A stretch of 64,000 nucleotides of DNA from positions 53,173,561-53,237,560 of the forward strand of contig NC_088775.1 of assembly GCF_954871325.1 (NCBI RefSeq), in the 5' to 3' direction. Both the position numbers and the translations under genes were made by a program. This document shows, piece by piece, positions 1 to 10,637 of this stretch (its first letter is position 1; every line of letters begins with the position of its first letter). The stretch comes from Gordionus sp. m RMFG-2023. Its lineage: Eukaryota > Nematomorpha > Gordioida > Chordodea > Parachordodidae. The notes beneath the pieces are model-generated. The model searched no databases and had not been told where the DNA came from. It was given only the letters and a program-made list of their open reading frames with translations.

Positions 1-630
1 TTGATAATAAATAAATTAGAAAATATCCCTAGATATTTTTTTCCTACAACAAAGGTATGGAAAAAATATCATGCTAAAATATATGGTCTAAAGCCTCCCA
101 AACGTTGTCGGGATGTAGACTATGGGAAACAACTTGGTGAACCCACCATCCTGGTGCAAATTGAAGGTGATGGGAATTGTTTTTATAGGTAAAACATATT
201 AATATAAAATTTCATTTTATTCTACTTTATATAATTTAGGGCGATTAGTGTAGAGCTTACTGGAGCTCAAAATTCCCATGTTATTCTCAGGCAATGGTTG
301 GCACAATTTATGCTAACATCCGAGATGGGAAAGGTAATTGAAAATCATCTTTACGACACGAACAAAAAAGTAGACATAAAAACTTATGTCTTAAATAATG
401 TAATGACACAGCAGATATGGGCTTCTGACACAGAAGTCAGGGCGATGGCCACAATGTTAAATACGGCTATTTTTACTTATATAAAATATAATGATAATTT
501 TGTATGGGCCCGATATGACCCATTTTATATTCGCGACAATATTAAAATATTTAATAATAATTTTATTTATATAAAAAATGGGGGGAGTCATTTTGAAAAT
601 GTTTTAGATTGCGATTTATCTTCCATCTAA
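1..630 (+). CDS. OTU-domain cysteine protease, 5'-partial, two exons (1-188, 240-630)
   Basis: Probable deubiquitinase-like cysteine protease of the OTU superfamily. Exon 1 ends in the catalytic-loop signature GDGNCFYR, which supplies the Asp and the nucleophilic Cys. Removing a 51-bp GT-AG intron restores the usual continuation AISVELTG in frame. About 100 residues later GGSHFENV supplies the expected catalytic His before a TAA stop at 628-630. The core is about 190 residues, right for an OTU domain alone. No in-frame ATG is visible upstream, so the start lies left of the window or in an earlier exon. OTU domains of this stand-alone type occur both as host genes and as cargo of transposons such as some MULEs, and the surroundings here are all mobile DNA, so host or transposon origin cannot be decided. 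No premature stop was seen. Confidence 0.82.
189..239 (+). other. 51-bp GT-AG intron in the OTU gene
   Basis: Donor GT at 189-190 and acceptor AG at 238-239, with a T-rich 3' part. Splicing joins TAT AG with G GCG, giving YRAIS, which is the normal run of residues after the OTU Cys loop. The intron is AT-rich and very short, the same size as the one read in the hAT gene near 19.0 kb. Confidence 0.85.
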
Positions 631-845
631 TCATTATTTGTTTTTTTTATTAAAAAAAATTTTTTATATAAAAATATATAAATATATTTCATTCATATTA
701 TAATTTATCGCCTTATATATATATTTTTTATGAAAGTTGTAGTTTATAAATAATATTCAATTACATTCTGATATGCAATATATGATAATAATTATATTTT
801 TCCATGATGTTTTTATTAAATTTAAAATGTATAAATATTTATATC

Positions 846-851
846 AATAAA
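846..851 (+). promoter_or_regulatory. possible polyadenylation signal AATAAA
   Basis: AATAAA lies about 215 bp downstream of the OTU stop codon. In DNA this AT-rich the hexamer is common by chance. Its position is plausible for the 3' end of the OTU transcript, but nothing else supports it. The stretch 640-1270 otherwise shows no coding signal. Confidence 0.25.
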
Positions 852-1276
852 GTTCTTCGTCTATTTTCTTATACCAAATAAAGTTTTATCTAATATTTGT
901 GACCCAATTCAGTACAAAATAATATAGAGATGGATTATCTTTAAAACATTATATTAGGTAAACAAAATAAGCATTACGATTAAGCCATTTAGGCTAAGAA
1001 TTTATCTTACTGTTTCTTTGCAGTGATTTTTATAGGGTTGGGTAGAAAAGGCGGTTTGCCTCTAGTAAATTTTCAGTCATATATGAGCTTTGTCTAAATT
1101 AATGTCTATCGAGAAGATGTACTTTGTATAAGAAATATCATGGGATCGGAGTATTTGGTTATTTTATAAATTTCATGTTGTGTAAATTAGCATGTTAGTA
1201 AGGATCTCTTCCCTACCTAAATATTGCTAAACTTTAATTATGATATTGATTGGAGCCTCCTATCAATAATCTGAAC

Positions 1277-1579
1277 TAGAGGTCTGGATTGGGTGGTTTT
1301 TTCGCCCGTACTTGAAAAAAAATATTTTCAACATTGGGCGAGAGGGTTAAAAAATTTGGGAGAATTTGATATTTTTCAGGCGAAATGAGCTGAACAGTAA
1401 ATAGTTTTTCATAATATTCCATATTATATTTTTAATTAAAAATACATTAAAATAAATAAAGAGGCAAACCAGCCATAAAATAATTTTAAAACAAAATATA
1501 TATAAAAAAAATTATAAGTGAGAGCGAGGGCAGGTTAAATAAATCTTTTGGCTAAAAACCCGCCCATTACAGACCTCTA
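1277..1579. mobile_element. small MITE with inverted ends TAGAGGTCTG
   Basis: The left end TAGAGGTCTGGATTGGG and the right end, read on the other strand as TAGAGGTCTGTAATGGG, form imperfect inverted repeats about 300 bp apart. The interior is AT-rich and non-coding. The flanks share ATCTG (1269-1273 and 1580-1584) but not a full 8-bp duplication, so a hAT-type origin is only suggested. The end resembles that of the GC-rich MITE at 31.3-31.6 kb (AGAGATCTG). Confidence 0.55.
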
Positions 1580-1701
1580 ATCTGCATATCTTATCACACA
1601 CTATTTGGTATGATATGCAGACTAAAAATATAAATTTAAAACTATAGAGAGGCAGCGACTATTTAGACAAGATAGATAAAAAAAACAATTTAAATAAAAA
1701 A

Positions 1702-1778
1702 TGTAAGCTACAGGATTTGAACCCGCAGTTTGAGGATAGGTAATGTAAGTCTTACTAACTAGACTACCCACCACACCT
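1702..1778 (-). repeat. tRNA-like sequence, probably the head of a SINE or a tRNA relic
   Basis: Read on the minus strand, the stretch contains a good RNA polymerase III A box (TAGTCTAGTTAG, complement of 1755-1766) and a B box (GGTTCAAATCC, complement of 1713-1723). A D-arm can be drawn (GTCT/AGAC) and the T-arm pairs, but no anticodon stem or acceptor stem forms. This argues against a working tRNA and for a tRNA-derived SINE head or a decayed tRNA copy. Confidence 0.5.
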
Positions 1779-1849
1779 TGTACTGCTTAATTTTATTTGT
1801 TATATATAATCTACTTTTTAATTAAATTTATATATATCAAAAAGAGAAA

Positions 1850-2500
1850 TTTTATTATATTGTTAACTTTAATGATGTTAAAATAAAGATGAGCTCTTGA
1901 AATGAAACAATATATATTTTACAAAGCTGAAGTAAGCTATTCAAATTAATTATTTTTTAAAATATTTTATTATTATTCTATGTCTAAAAGAACTAAAAAT
2001 ATATCAATATACATATATAAAAGTTAATTGAAAAATATATAATATAACAAATGTTTACAATCACGTTTAGTGAATAATAAGTAAATTAAAAATAACCAAA
2101 GTCGACTATGGTAATTGAAATAGTTAAATTATTTCAAACATATCAATTAATAATATAAGATTAACTATTTAAATTTAAGATTAATTATTTAAATTTATTT
2201 AAATATATGATCAATCAACATATTACTAAAATATTATTTTAAAACATAGATTATAATTAAATAGTTAGGTGTGATACCATTATTGTCTCTATATTATATT
2301 TTATATCCTTAACTTTAATGATGTTCCTTGATTTTACAGCTCTCATTATTCGACTTAATGATCTTAAAAAAATAAAGATGAGTTCTTAAAATGAAACGAT
2401 ATATATCTTGCAAAGCATTATTAAAATATTATTCTAATACATAGATTATAATTTAACAGTTAGGTTTTATACTATTATTGTCTCTATATTATATTATCAT
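1850..2500. repeat. diverged direct repeats in AT-rich spacer
   Basis: Two copies of a segment of about 80 bp (2221-2300 and 2418-2495) share ACATAGATTATAATT and ATTGTCTCTATATTATATT. A second module with AACTTTAATGATGTT followed by AAATAAAGATGAG occurs near 1865 and again near 2311-2390. This looks like an old local tandem duplication. No coding potential was seen. Confidence 0.5.
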
Positions 2501-2574
2501 TTAAATTCATGTCATGAAAATTTTTGCTTTAGATTTATCGCTTCAAAAACGTTGTCAAAATCTCACAACCCATC

Positions 2575-2627
2575 CGTGTGAAAGTGATTGCGTGAGATTT
2601 CGAAATCTCACAGATCACTTTCACACG
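2575..2627. repeat. strong palindrome (hairpin-forming)
   Basis: The centre GTGAGATTTCGAAATCTCAC (2592-2611) is a perfect 20-bp palindrome. It is flanked by arms CGTGTGAAAGTGAT (2575-2588) and ATCACTTTCACACG (2614-2627), which are also perfect reverse complements. The whole can fold into a hairpin of about 24 bp with a small bulge. It is clearly less AT-rich than its surroundings and abuts a solo hAT end, so it may be the remains of a foldback or MITE. Confidence 0.75.
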
Positions 2628-2652
2628 TTACACCGGCACAAAAATTTTTTTT

Positions 2653-2721
2653 AGCAATTTTTATACTTCTACCGCAATTTTCATATTTCTCCCGCAATTT
2701 GAAAATTTTGATCTGGCAACC
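2653..2721 (-). mobile_element. solo end of the CAGGGTTGCCAGGTC hAT family
   Basis: Read on the minus strand it gives GGTTGCCAGATCAAAATTTT followed by TTGCGGGAG and TTGCGGTAG modules. This is the same order as at the left end of the hAT element starting at 8606 and the fragment at 47103. No partner end or target duplication was found, so it is a fragment. Confidence 0.65.
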
Positions 2722-2729
2722 ATGTGTAC

Positions 2730-4455
2730 AAATGGTACCTCTGCAATTATATGCCTAATTTATATATCTATAGCTGTAGCATAGGGGCACCTCAAAAATG
2801 TGAAGAGTCCCCTGAATATTTATTTTCAAAATATTAGATTGAAATTCAAAAATTGTAACTGTCCTAGTTTTTTGTTCAACTTATTAATAGTTTTCGTTTA
2901 ATGTAAAAAGTTATAATATTTTTTTATTTAAACATCAATCAATAATAATAAGCTTAATCATAAATAATAAATAAGGATTATTATGTTTTTGGAAACTTAT
3001 TTTTTTGGTGATTTATCATTATTGGTTTTGATCATTTTTCGATTTTGATTGATTCTATTTTTTAGATGCAAAAAACAAATTCTTAATATTCTATTTTTTT
3101 TTATAAAAACAAATTCTTGATTTTAATGTATCAAGATTTATTTTTTCCGTAGTGTAATACAAAATTAATAAAAATAAACTGTCAAAAACCTTCAAGTGTC
3201 ATTATTGTAAAAAAATTTATTTAAGTGTTAGAGTGTGAAGTATAAATTAATAATTATATCTGAGAGTAAGTTAGAAAACTTAAAAATTATCAAGCTATTT
3301 AAAATATCATACCGACTTGCCTTTCAACTTTTTTATAACCCTTCATTGCACAGGTGGGACTATGTAGAACCTAGTTATTTTAAACTTAAAAATTCTTTCG
3401 ATATTTTTGCTTGAATCTTTTTAGTAGCTTAACAAAAATAAAGTATGTGTGCAAAATTAATTTGATTCCCACCTGGTCATCCCTGTAACTTTTTTTTTCT
3501 TGGCATTGATATATTAAGCATAAATGCTTTTTTATACATAATTTTTATTAATTAAATATCATATTCATTAAATAATTTATTTTTAATACCGGGTTTTATC
3601 TTTACAACTAAGATTTATTTATAAAAATATTACTATGATTAGCTTGTTCTTATTTTAATTAATTCCTTATTACCTGAGTCCAATTAGCATAGACCTAAAT
3701 TTCCTTTACAATTATTAAGATATATAATTTAATCCTTTGCTGTAAAAGAACATACCATATCATTCCAACCCAATTAAAATGTTAGACTACTATTACAGTC
3801 CACACAGTACACAATTGATACAATTAATTTTTATATGGTTATGGTGACGTTGTTTAATTCAGGCCTCATACATGGACGAACCGTTTTAATTTTAACTGTT
3901 ATAAATATTTTTAACCGGTTTAATCTGGTTCTTAAATGGTTTTAAAAATAAATAATTTTTAATTATTCCGAAATTTGATGAATATAAAATTATATAAAAT
4001 ATAAATATCTTATTTATATATTAACATAAATCCATTTACATAATAAGTAATAAACAAATATATTATGAAATTTGAGATAAATTTTTTATCGGATCGGAAT
4101 GTCGATAACCGATATTTTAAAAAATGTGAAATATCGGCCTGATCTGATCCGATATAAAATATTGGTACTCCTTAGTTTAAATGTTATTATAATCTAATTA
4201 ATTCAAGCGATTGATTTAGATAATCTATTAGATTTAGTTTAATTCGCGAATGTACATCCACAATAGTGCCTTAGCGGAAATAGTTATCGGTATTGACAAG
4301 ATGGGATGAAATATATTATTTATTTTCATAGACATACTTGCCTGGTAGGTACTGCAAATAAAATGTGAAAATCCAAATTTTATAGAAGGTGCTATAAAGT
4401 ATTATAGTTTTTATAAAACTTTAAAAAAATGTTATTTTTTTAAGTCATGGCACTT
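2730..4455. other. AT-rich spacer, nothing recognised
   Basis: About 1.7 kb without an open frame of note. A weak inverted pair (AGGTGGGA near 3351, TCCCACCT near 3468) and short dispersed repeats around 3900-4160 can be seen, but none is enough to define an element. Confidence 0.5.
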
Positions 4456-4459
4456 ATTA

Positions 4460-4710
4460 CAGGGTTTCCCATTCAAAAAAGGAAAAGTCCCAATCAAAAA
4501 AGGAAAAGGGTCAATCAAAGGATTCAATCATAAAAGGAATAGGTCCGATCAAAATTGGAAAAGTGTCAATCAAAAAAGGAAAAGTCCCAAAGACTTAGGA
4601 AAAAGTCCGATAAAAAAATTAAAAGTATCAAACAAAATAGGAAAAGGTCTAATCAAAAAAGGAAAAGGTTCAATCAAGAAAGGAAAAGTGTAAATCAAAA
4701 TTCCCATTCA
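4460..4710 (+). repeat. left inverted terminal repeat made of short tandem units
   Basis: Repeats of GGAAAAGTCCCAATC with variants such as GGAAAAGGGTCAATC. They match 6398-6637 in inverted orientation. Lys-rich frames through both repeats are products of the repeat and not genes. Confidence 0.85.
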
Positions 4711-5278
4711 AAAAAGGAATATCGTTATTTTTTAAACTTTTTTTTTCTTATCAATTTTTTTAAAATTTTTATTTATTTTTATTATTCATTCTTATTTTAT
4801 TTCTAACTTTTTGAGATTTCTTTACTTTATTTTTCTTAGTATATCTTTTCTCAATTTATTTTTCTTCTCATTTTTGATAATTCTTTTGTCTCTTTAAAAA
4901 TCATTTATAAATTTTCGGTTATTTTTCTTCACCTCTCTGCTCCATTTTTTTTAACAATTCTTTACTTTTTTTCATCATACATAATAATATTTTGACTTTT
5001 TATGATTTTTTCTCCTTATATTGTAATCTTTCACATATTTATAATCTTTTCAATCTCTTTATGTCATTTTATCTTTATTTTTTTGATTTTTCTCAATTTT
5101 TTTCTTCTCATTTTTGATAATTTTTTTTAGGAATTATATTTAATTTCACTAAATTTTTGGCAGACAATTTTTTTATATTAGAATTTTTTAATATCAAATT
5201 ATTTAATTATAATTACGATATATATGTAATATAGAAAGAAACAAAAATTTATATTAATAATTAATAATTTCCCCTTTT

Positions 5279-6075
5279 CTACATTTTGGAATATAGCTCT
5301 ATTTCTAAAATAATTCTTTGATCCTCCTCAGATATTCCTCTCTCTCTATGCTCTATAAAACGAATTAATTCCTCCTCGTTATTGGGATTTTGATTTCTGA
5401 CAAAATCCTTCCTTTGAAAAAACACATCTTCAATGGGATTAAGATAAAGACTGTAAGGTGGTAAATATTTCAATGTATGCCCTCTTCTTTCTATCGATTC
5501 CCTAATTATATAATTATGATGAAAAAAGAAAGAAAAAAGTTCATCATGTTACCTTCTTCAAAATGATCTAATATTTCATTTACAAAGTTACTATAGTATA
5601 TAACGTTGCAGGGCCATCAAGAACTTCGAATCTGAATATTCTTGCAATTGCGAGAGCAGCGATGATAGTATAATTCATTGTCTTTATTCCTTGAACATTT
5701 TTAATAACCTTTTTTATTTATTTGTGAATATCCATATAACTGCCTTATTTATATTGAAAACTCGCTTTCATCGATAAATATAAATTTTTCTTTCATATAG
5801 GCTACTTCTACAAACCAATTCGCGTGTTCTTTGCAAATCTCGATATTTGATTCGGTATTCTCTAACTGAACATAGTGATACTCTTTTAAAACTATACCTA
5901 AATCTGAGAGTAACCTTGATACCGTATTTTTTGATATTTCCAAATCATATCTTTCTTTAATCATTTCACATAACCTTTTTAAGGATAAATTACAATCCAA
6001 ATTTATACAATTTAATATATATTCTTCCTGTTCTTGATTTAATTTCTTGCGTGCACGTGAACCTCCTTTTGGCAA
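5279..6075 (-). pseudogene. Tc1/mariner (IS630-like) transposase, frameshifted
   Basis: DDE transposase of the IS630/Tc1/mariner superfamily, which cuts and pastes the element at TA sites. The N-terminal part (6075-5749) starts MPKGGSRARKKLNQEQEEY. It holds a helix-turn-helix region with SLKRLCEMIKERY and SKNTVSRLLSDLG, then FIDESEF with the first catalytic Asp. The C-terminal part (to 5279) holds KYLPPYSLYLNPIED, the classic motif before the third acidic residue, here Glu. Between them (5474-5748) the frame is broken at least twice and the second Asp is not recognisable. The N-terminal frame ends in a stop right after the first Asp motif. The gene runs leftwards between the two inverted ends. 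Not functional as it stands. Confidence 0.85.
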
Positions 6076-6397
6076 ACTATATTTTATTCCATTTTTGAGA
6101 TAGAGAGAGAAAAATTGTTCAAAATAATAAAGAATAAAAATGAGTTAAAGAGATTGAAAAGGTTAGAAATGTATATAAAAGATTACAATATAAGGAGAAA
6201 AAATCATGAAAAGTCAAAATAAAAGTAAAGAATTGTTAAAATATGGAGCAGAGAGGTGAGGAAAATTAAGGAAAAATTTATAAATTATTTTAAAAAGACC
6301 TAAGATTATCAAAAATGAGAAGAAAAATAAATTGAGAAAAGATATAGTAAGAAAGATAAAAATTTATAATTTGTTTTAAAAGATAACGATTTTCCTT

Positions 6398-6637
6398 TTA
6401 TGAAAATGAAAATTTTCCTTTTTTGATTGACACTTTTCCTTTCCTTTTGGGGGACCTTTTTCTTTTTTTTGACACTTTTCCTTTTTTGATCAGACTTTTT
6501 CCTAAGTCTTTGAGACTTTTACTTTTTCGATTGACACTTTTCCCTTTTTCGGGCCTTTTTGTTTGACCCTTTTCCTTTTTTGACTGACCTTTTCCATTTT
6601 TGATTGGGACTTTTCCTTTTTTGGATGGGAAACTCTG
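6398..6637 (-). repeat. right inverted terminal repeat made of short tandem units
   Basis: Mirror of the left end. CTTTTCC modules are spaced 17-21 bp apart up to the terminal GGATGGGAAACTCTG, followed by the TA duplication. Confidence 0.85.
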
Positions 6638-6639
6638 TA

Positions 6640-7015
6640 AGAAAAATATCATCTCGGAATTACTTTTCTTGAAACAATATCTAAATGATTATTACCAAGA
6701 AAATGGAAATATAAGGTGTCAATTAAGCGCATGTTTATCATATTCCAAGACTCCAAAATATCTCTATATGCTCATATAATATTAGATCCTAAATTGACCC
6801 AGCATACTATGAAATGTATTCTAAATATCCTCTGCTTGATATTAGCCTTTCTGATCATGAAATAGACCACAATAGTCCAAGCAGTAATAAAGATATGAAA
6901 TTCTACTAAAAAATTAATTTTTATCTTATCTTTTGATGAATGGAAAAAAATAAAACCTATTAATAAAATTTATAACAATAATACCATACTACCTTGTTCA
7001 ATCCAGTATATTAGG
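6640..7015. other. spacer between the mariner and the next transposase, nothing recognised
   Basis: AT-rich. It may contain a decayed upstream exon of the transposase that follows, but no motif could be recognised. Confidence 0.4.
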
Positions 7016-7018
7016 GCA

Positions 7019-8605
7019 ATGTCTAATGTTGGACCATATTATGTAGTGATGGAAGGAGAATGTTCCTATTGTATATTAATTTTAAAAGCTTGTTTTCTTT
7101 TACGTCCTGAGTTTGAACAGAGAGCTATTGTGGAATGCGTTTATAATGGCCATTTTAGAGAAGATCTTGAGGCAGAATATAAAAAAAAGGAGGTTAGCCA
7201 GCGAGATACGGGTCAATTTTGCAAATAAAATTACTAAAACCAACACACCTTGCAGCGTCTTTCGTACTGAACTAGCCATTAAATTTATGAAATTCGTTGA
7301 TAAAGAACTTGCTCATCTACCTTCAACCAAGGTTACTAGGAAATCAAAATCTATGACGGTTTTGGCAGCTCGCTATGACGAAAATCCTATTTTCGCTTTA
7401 GCATTAGCAAAAAAAAGATACCATATATCAACTGTATTCGAGATATAGGTTTACTATGTCCATTATTGGAGTAGGGAACAAATGCAAATTTATAAGACAT
7501 ATTATATCAAAACATATTCAAAAATAAAGAGAAAAACGATTTTAAGGAGAGTATAAAATATATATTTTATTATCTATTTTCTTTCTTTTTCATAAGGTAT
7601 ATATAACATTTTTACAAATTAAAATTAGAATATAATATTAAAAAGGTTAAGATATAAAATAAAATTACAACTAAAATAAAAATATAATTTGAATAAATTG
7701 AATTGTAATAACAGTACAAATTTGAATATATAACAAAAAATATCTATTGATGCCACTTGCGGTAGTAAGCAATATTGATAAACCGTTTGGGAAAAAATCG
7801 GGTCCTATATTCTTATATGATATTGCTGTCAGAGATCCACAAATAAAATATCAATACTCGGTGTGCAAGCTTTCCGAAAGGCATGATACGGAAAGTAAAG
7901 TCATTTGGCTAAAATTTTGGATACTACGAGATGGAGCCACAGCAATGAAATAATGACCGACATATCGCTTGCCTTATTATAGATTATATGCTTTATTTAC
8001 AGAACATTCATCTTTAAATAATTATATAATGGCCTACCATTAATTAATTTTCAACTCTGGTTTGATAAAAAAAGCACGTTGTTATATCCGGTGTGAAGTG
8101 GCCCACACTAAAATTAGTAAATGGAAATGTCTGATAGGAAAATCATACGTGTATTTTATATAAGGCCAAATGATATTGGCAGAGGATATTCAAAATATTC
8201 AAAAAACTGTAGTCAATATTCATTAAAGCTTTAAGCGAAACGAAAGGAGTAATATAAATCAAGAATTAATTGTGAAATAGCAAAAAGTTGGCTTAAAGAA
8301 AAATTTGCGTTTGGAAGTCTTAATATAGACTTTTGAGAAAATGAATCAGAAAAAGAGAATGATAACAATGTGGAGCCTTTATATGATATTGATTGTTTCA
8401 TCGATTCTCATTCAGGTGGTAATATATTCGCGAAATGGGGCTCTGATATTCTAAAAGAAGCCAAAATTATGTTAGGAGATCATGGAGATCATGACAATCT
8501 TCAATATCTTCCTGATATAATTACTCCCATTTTACACCTTATAAAACTTTTACCGTTATGGACAGCGGTAATAGTCAAATATTATCCAAATGCAAGTATC
8601 ACAGC
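7019..8605 (+). pseudogene. decayed DDE transposase of an invertebrate-type family, 5' part
   Basis: Several frames on the plus strand together resemble a large transposase family common in insect and cnidarian genomes, here called MULE-like from memory only. Recognisable blocks in order are a basic region RRLASEIRVNFANKITKTN (7170-7250), GPIFLYDIAVRDP followed by SERHDTES (7800-7890), a frame giving CYIRCEVAH near 8070, and LLPLWTAVIVKYYPNASITA at 8545-8605. Frameshifts and stops separate the blocks, and short introns may account for some gaps. The last block is cut in mid-codon by the 5.2-kb hAT insertion and resumes at 13808. The superfamily assignment is from pattern memory; the family itself was recognised with moderate confidence. 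Confidence 0.6.
8598..8605. repeat. 8-bp target-site duplication, left copy (ATCACAGC)
   Basis: ATCACAGC directly precedes the element end CAGGGTTGCC. The same eight bases follow the other end at 13808-13815. Eight bp is the hAT signature. Confidence 0.92.
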
Positions 8606-9129
8606 CAGGGTTGCCAGGTCAAAATTTTCAAATTGCGGGAGAAATTTGGTATTTTGCTGGAGCAATATGAAAATTGCGGTAGAAATATAAAAATTGATAA
8701 AAGAAAATTTTTTGCGGGCCTGCTGGCCATCGGCCGGGATTTTGAATTGACTTAATTATCCGCCTATTATTTTTTATAATTAGTTTATATAAATACAATA
8801 TCAATAACTATTTTTCAAAATAAAATAACATCTTGTTTAGTAAAATATATTAATTTATAAAAAAACCAACGATCCTTTTTAAATATAAAAGAATGAAAAC
8901 AAGATAAAATTTTATAAAAAACAAACGATTTTAATTTTACAATGTAAAAAATATATTTTATGCGAATGTCCCGCAAAACATCCTCAATTAGAAATCTACC
9001 TTGTGTGTGTATAACATTATAGGGATAGGCGCTTAATTATCACGTATCACTTTTAATTACATAATAAGGTAATATTGTACTCATTTCAATGATAATTATT
9101 TTATTTATTATTGTTCAATCACATTATTA

Positions 9130-9990
9130 TAATCACTGCAGGAGAGTGTATCTACATCCATTGCAAAACAAAAATATTCTCCAAAAATAAGAAATAATAC
9201 ATATGCAACTAGTTGTGGCAATTGTAATCACTTATCTTGTAGTATAAATCACAGAGCTACTTATCATTACAATGTGCCTAGAATCTTTCCCCATAATATT
9301 TAACGACTCCAAGATAAATGAAAACTTTACTTGCAGCAAAAATGAGCAAGGATATCATCAATGTTTTAGAACCTAAATTCAGGAGGTCAATTCTTGACGA
9401 TTTGAAAGATGGGCATACATATGCAGTTCTAACAGATGCATCTAATAAAGGCAATATTATAATATTTCCCATGATTCTCCGCTATTTCAACAAAATTAAG
9501 GACGTTTCAAGAAAACTATTAAATTTTTTCCCCATAAATAGTCAAAAATCAAAAGTAGTTAACTATATAATGGTAAATATAGCAGATTCGGTATTGTCAA
9601 TAAATTGCATGTCAGCTTTCTGATCTGATAATGCCTCAGTGAATTTGGAAAAAACCAGAGTGTATTTACAGAATTGAGTCAGCACAATGTTGGTTGCGAT
9701 ATGTTCCTATTACCCGCCATCGATAGAATCTTAAAATTTTATAAACCTTTAAAAATTTTCTTAAATAAAGATTATAAAAGCTGTCCTAACATTTTGAAAT
9801 TTTTTTCAATAATGAATGGCAGAGGTATATTTAGGATTGATTTCACATGTAGGAAATCTACTACATGCTGTTAATGTGCAGCTGCAATCAGAAGAATCTT
9901 AACAAAGATTCACGAAATTATGCTGCAGATGTGTTCATCTTTACTGAAGAGAATCATGATAATAGTGCAAGTAAAAATATATTTTATTTA
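9130..9990 (+). pseudogene. hAT transposase remnant, plus-strand copy
   Basis: Readable blocks are RRSILDDLKDGHTYAVLTDA, a frame with NIADSVLSINCMSAF followed after a stop by SDNASVN (the hAT block around the second catalytic Asp), and AIDRILKFYKPLKIFL. Stops and a deletion between the SDNASVN and AIDRILKFY blocks, relative to the minus-strand copy, mark it as non-functional. It belongs to the KRBA2/ZBED-like branch of hAT proteins as far as can be judged. Confidence 0.7.
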
Positions 9991-10637
9991 TTATTACTAT
10001 CTTCGTACACACGCTATATATATATTATCCAAAAATATAAATTAGAATACATATAATCAAAACGAAAAACAAAAAGTAATAATAGGTAAGGTTATAAAAA
10101 TTAGATTAAAAATATAAATTTCTAAACGAAAAACAAAAAGTAATAATAGGTAAGGTTACAAAAATTAGATTAAAAATATAATTCAATTTTGAATATATAA
10201 CATTCTCCTTCTTCTAAAAAGCCTTCACACTTTAATTATATTATCGTAGTTAGTTTGTTCATCAAGTTGTTTCACGAGTCATCACATCGTTGGCTTGTCC
10301 CAATCGTTGGTTTGTTTAAATCGATTTTGCACGTAGGTTTGTTTAAATCGCAAGCTTAATATCCTTATCGTAAGTTGTCCTTATAAATCGTGACTTTGTC
10401 ATATAGCTTGCTTGTCATACTCAGTTGTTATTATTATCATTTTTCAAAATTGTTATTATCATCAGTGTTACGAATAATGAGAAATAATAATTCATCAAAT
10501 TGGATATAAGAATAAATGAAGAATGATAAATCAATAAGATTGTTATATAATATTTTCAGCGTTTTAATTTTTTGCGTTTTAGTGTAAGCGTTTTAATATT
10601 TAATTTACTTTATGCAATTTAATATTTATTTTATATT

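Larger units (their letters stand above)
4460..6637 (-). mobile_element. Tc1/mariner-type transposon with very long inverted ends
   Basis: The ends are CAGGGTTTCCCATTC on the left and, on the other strand, CAGAGTTTCCCATCC on the right, each flanked by TA (4458-4459 and 6638-6639), the standard Tc1/mariner duplication. The inverted ends are unusually long. The outer 200-250 bp consist of tandem units of 17-21 bp built on GGAAAAGTCCCAATC. Inside these, a further stretch of about 300 bp (4840-5130 against 6100-6380) is also inverted and imperfect. A degenerate transposase gene occupies the middle on the minus strand. Total length is 2178 bp. The element is probably inactive. Confidence 0.88.

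Noticed and set aside
1702-1778. Functional tRNA gene
   Set aside because: A and B boxes are present, but the acceptor and anticodon stems do not form.
4555-4806. Lys/Ser-rich frame, and its partner at 6398-6652
   Set aside because: Both are translations of the tandem units in the Tc1/mariner inverted ends.
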